DNA of 23,291 bases from Gammaproteobacteria bacterium (GTDB lineage: Bacteria > Pseudomonadota > Gammaproteobacteria > Thiohalobacterales > Thiohalobacteraceae): positions 1 through 23,291 of the forward strand of contig JAHJQQ010000047.1 in the NCBI GenBank assembly GCA_018819175.1, read 5' to 3'. Numbering within the stretch: position 1 is the first letter of the stretch; each line of letters starts with the position of its first letter. Below, one piece after another: positions 21,952-23,291 of this stretch. The notes under the pieces are model-generated. The model had not been told where the DNA came from. It did no database searches and saw only the letters and a list, made by a program, of their open reading frames with translations. Made by a program: the position numbers and the translations under genes.

Positions 21952-22878
21952 TCAGGGGGCCTGAACTTCCATGCCGAGTTCCCGGCAGTTTGAGTAGGCT
22001 ATGGAGTTTTTCCCCTCATTTTTTACGCGGTACATGAGTTGATCGGCGCTGCGCATCATGGCGTCGATTGACAGGGGCGCTTGGTCGCAGATCAAAACGC
22101 CGATACTGAGAGTGATGGGCCAGTTTTGCGCCTGCATATCTTCCAGAACCAGCTTGCGCATTTTATCGACCACGGCATGCGCGGCATCGCTATCGGCTTC
22201 CGGCAGCAGGATGACAAACTCATCGCCGCCCAGGCGGGCGATGCTGTCGATGGTGCGCAGGTGCTGTATCACCGTTGTGACGACATGGCGTAGGACGTCA
22301 TCGCCAACGACATGACCGAGTTGATCGTTGACGCGTTTGAAGTCATCCAGGTCGAAGTAGGTCACGGTGAAGGGGCGATTGTGACGCCGGGCGCGTTCTA
22401 TTTCTATATTGGCTATTTCATAGAAGGCGCGGCGATTGAGTGCGCCGGTGAGGAAGTCTATGCGCGATGCCTCTCGCTCGCGATTGAGTAATACCCGGAA
22501 ACGAGCTACCAATAGGGCGACAATGAGATAGATGATTAAGTGGCTTGCCATGGCGCCGTGGGCCAGCAATATCTGCGTGCCGAACGCCCCAGTGCTGATG
22601 TTGGTCCAGTACAACGTTAACCCGCTGTAGATTGCCGTTGCGATTCCATACCGTCTGCCGGCATACCAGGCGACCAGCGCGATGGGAATCAGGTAGAACA
22701 GCGAGAGTGAGATAGTTGAACCGACATAGTAGTCTGCTAGGCCTAGCAGCGTGCTGATGCCAAGCCCGGCAACGCCAATGATGCCAGGGTTGAGATCAGC
22801 AATGAAGCGAGCAGACTCTCCGGATAACACCACGATCCGTACCTCATTATAACGCAGCATCACATAACCATTTTGCAT
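21952..22878 (-). CDS. Membrane-bound GGDEF diguanylate cyclase
   Basis: A 308-aa inner-membrane enzyme that makes cyclic di-GMP from two GTP. The N-terminal 130 residues hold about four to five helices in a MASE-like sensor region (GIIGVAGLGISTLLGL, LFYLIPIALVAWYAG, LIIYLIVALLVARF). The GGDEF domain begins at RIDFLTGALNRRAF, with metal-binding FDLDDFKRVND and the intact active site GGDEF (residues 217-221). The inhibitory I-site RxxD (Arg208, Asp211 in RTIDSIARL) is present at the canonical distance, so product feedback is expected. The start is uncertain: ATG 22878 is used, ATG 22860 and TTG 22914 are possible, and none has a clear ribosome binding site. Its target may be matrix production, but nothing here links it directly to the PEP-CTERM gene. 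Nothing is seen between 22879 and 23118. Confidence 0.9.
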   Translation of the reverse strand: MQNGYVMLRYNEVRIVVLSGESARFIADLNPGIIGVAGLGISTLLGLADYYVGSTISLSLFYLIPIALVAWYAGRRYGIATAIYSGLTLYWTNISTGAFGTQILLAHGAMASHLIIYLIVALLVARFRVLLNREREASRIDFLTGALNRRAFYEIANIEIERARRHNRPFTVTYFDLDDFKRVNDQLGHVVGDDVLRHVVTTVIQHLRTIDSIARLGGDEFVILLPEADSDAAHAVVDKMRKLVLEDMQAQNWPITLSIGVLICDQAPLSIDAMMRSADQLMYRVKNEGKNSIAYSNCRELGMEVQAP

Positions 22879-23118
22879 GACTGCACTGGGTAGGTGATGC
22901 GAGCCAGTACACAAACCGAATTCAGTGTGGTCCCACCAATAAGTAAAAATAATAGCTGGTATCCGATAGTCTAGCAGTACCTCAAAATGCGGGAGGCCTG
23001 GATCGGTGTAAAAGTGGCATATAATTCCGGAAATGTGCGGTGCGTGGAATATGCCCCTGTCGACTGGTTCACATACCGTATGCCTGCAGGTTTACAGGTA
23101 TCGGTATTGAGAGGGCAG

Positions 23119-23291
23119 TTAAGGAATCTCTGAGCAAGTCGCTGAAGCGGCAGCTGCTGTGTTGCAACCGGGCTCAATAATGCGGGGCCGGGAAGCGGCA
23201 GACGCCGTGTAAACTCCGCTTTTTACTCGGTGCTACACGCACCTCGCCCTTCGGGCCGGCTGGCGCCGTTCTCTCCGCTGCGCTTCGAGTC
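23119..23291. mobile_element. Left part of an IS5-type MITE, cut by the window edge
   Basis: TTAA (23119-23122) precedes GGAATCTCTGA, which matches the MITE end GGAACCTCTGA with one change. The element continues with GCTGAAGCGGCAGC and the CTCGCCCTTCGGGCCGGCTG core and runs off the window. The last 103 bp are identical to the first 103 bp of the window, so joining the ends would give one complete 220-bp MITE flanked by TTAA on both sides. Confidence 0.78.

Noticed and set aside
22971..23177. 68-aa minus-strand open frame at the right edge
   Set aside because: Its N-terminal part is MITE sequence, the rest has no protein-like pattern, and there is no ribosome binding site.

Overview
The window looks like chromosomal DNA from an uncultured, GC-rich Gram-negative proteobacterium, most likely a gammaproteobacterium. 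The support is a lipobox lipoprotein, an MscS-type channel, a trmO of exactly the E. coli-like length, a PEP-CTERM (exosortase) sorting signal, a PhoB-type promoter, and many intergenic repeats and IS5-type MITEs. No rRNA, tRNA, CRISPR array, transposase or integrase was found.

Layout. 1-2.7 kb: half of a MITE at the contig edge, then a leftward pair (cupin, DUF2238 membrane protein), a mosaic of four repeat families, and leftward trmO. 2.8-5.6 kb: a leftward operon (HMA-fold protein without CXXC, SAM methyltransferase, small Cys-rich exported protein) divergent from an AraC-type regulator with a cupin-like sensor domain. 5.7-6.1 kb: a 171-174 bp tandem array. 6.2-10 kb: an accessory stretch with an AT-rich SDH/SppA-like Clp-fold protease gene, a DUF2721 remnant, a Dph6-like PP-loop ATPase, a HigB/HigA-type toxin-antitoxin pair with a palindromic operator inside its promoter, and two AT-rich genes (small membrane protein, lipoprotein) each bounded by inverted GTTAG-type core sites like integron cassettes. 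10.2-13.1 kb: stand-alone trpB2, a PEP-CTERM protein behind a -24/-12 (sigma-54) promoter, and a 53-aa protein abutting a complete MITE. 13.4-16.6 kb: an AraC regulator with a receiver-like domain, divergent from a secreted 5'-nucleotidase-like enzyme with a strong terminator. 16.7-19 kb: the most informative unit, a tandem Pho box and -10 element in front of a PlcP-like metallophosphoesterase and a GT4 lipid-type glycosyltransferase. 19.4-23 kb: a large leftward MscS-family channel and a membrane-bound diguanylate cyclase, then the MITE again at the right edge.

How the genes work together. The best-supported system is phosphate-starvation lipid remodelling: the PlcP-like enzyme would release diacylglycerol from phospholipids and the glycosyltransferase would add sugar to make a phosphorus-free glycolipid, switched on by PhoB. 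Second is the predicted RpoN control of an exosortase substrate, which matches the PrsK/PrsR-RpoN logic known for exosortase systems. The other units are separate. Repeats have repeatedly rewritten gene ends here: DUF2238, trmO and the glycosyltransferase all stop inside repeat sequence.
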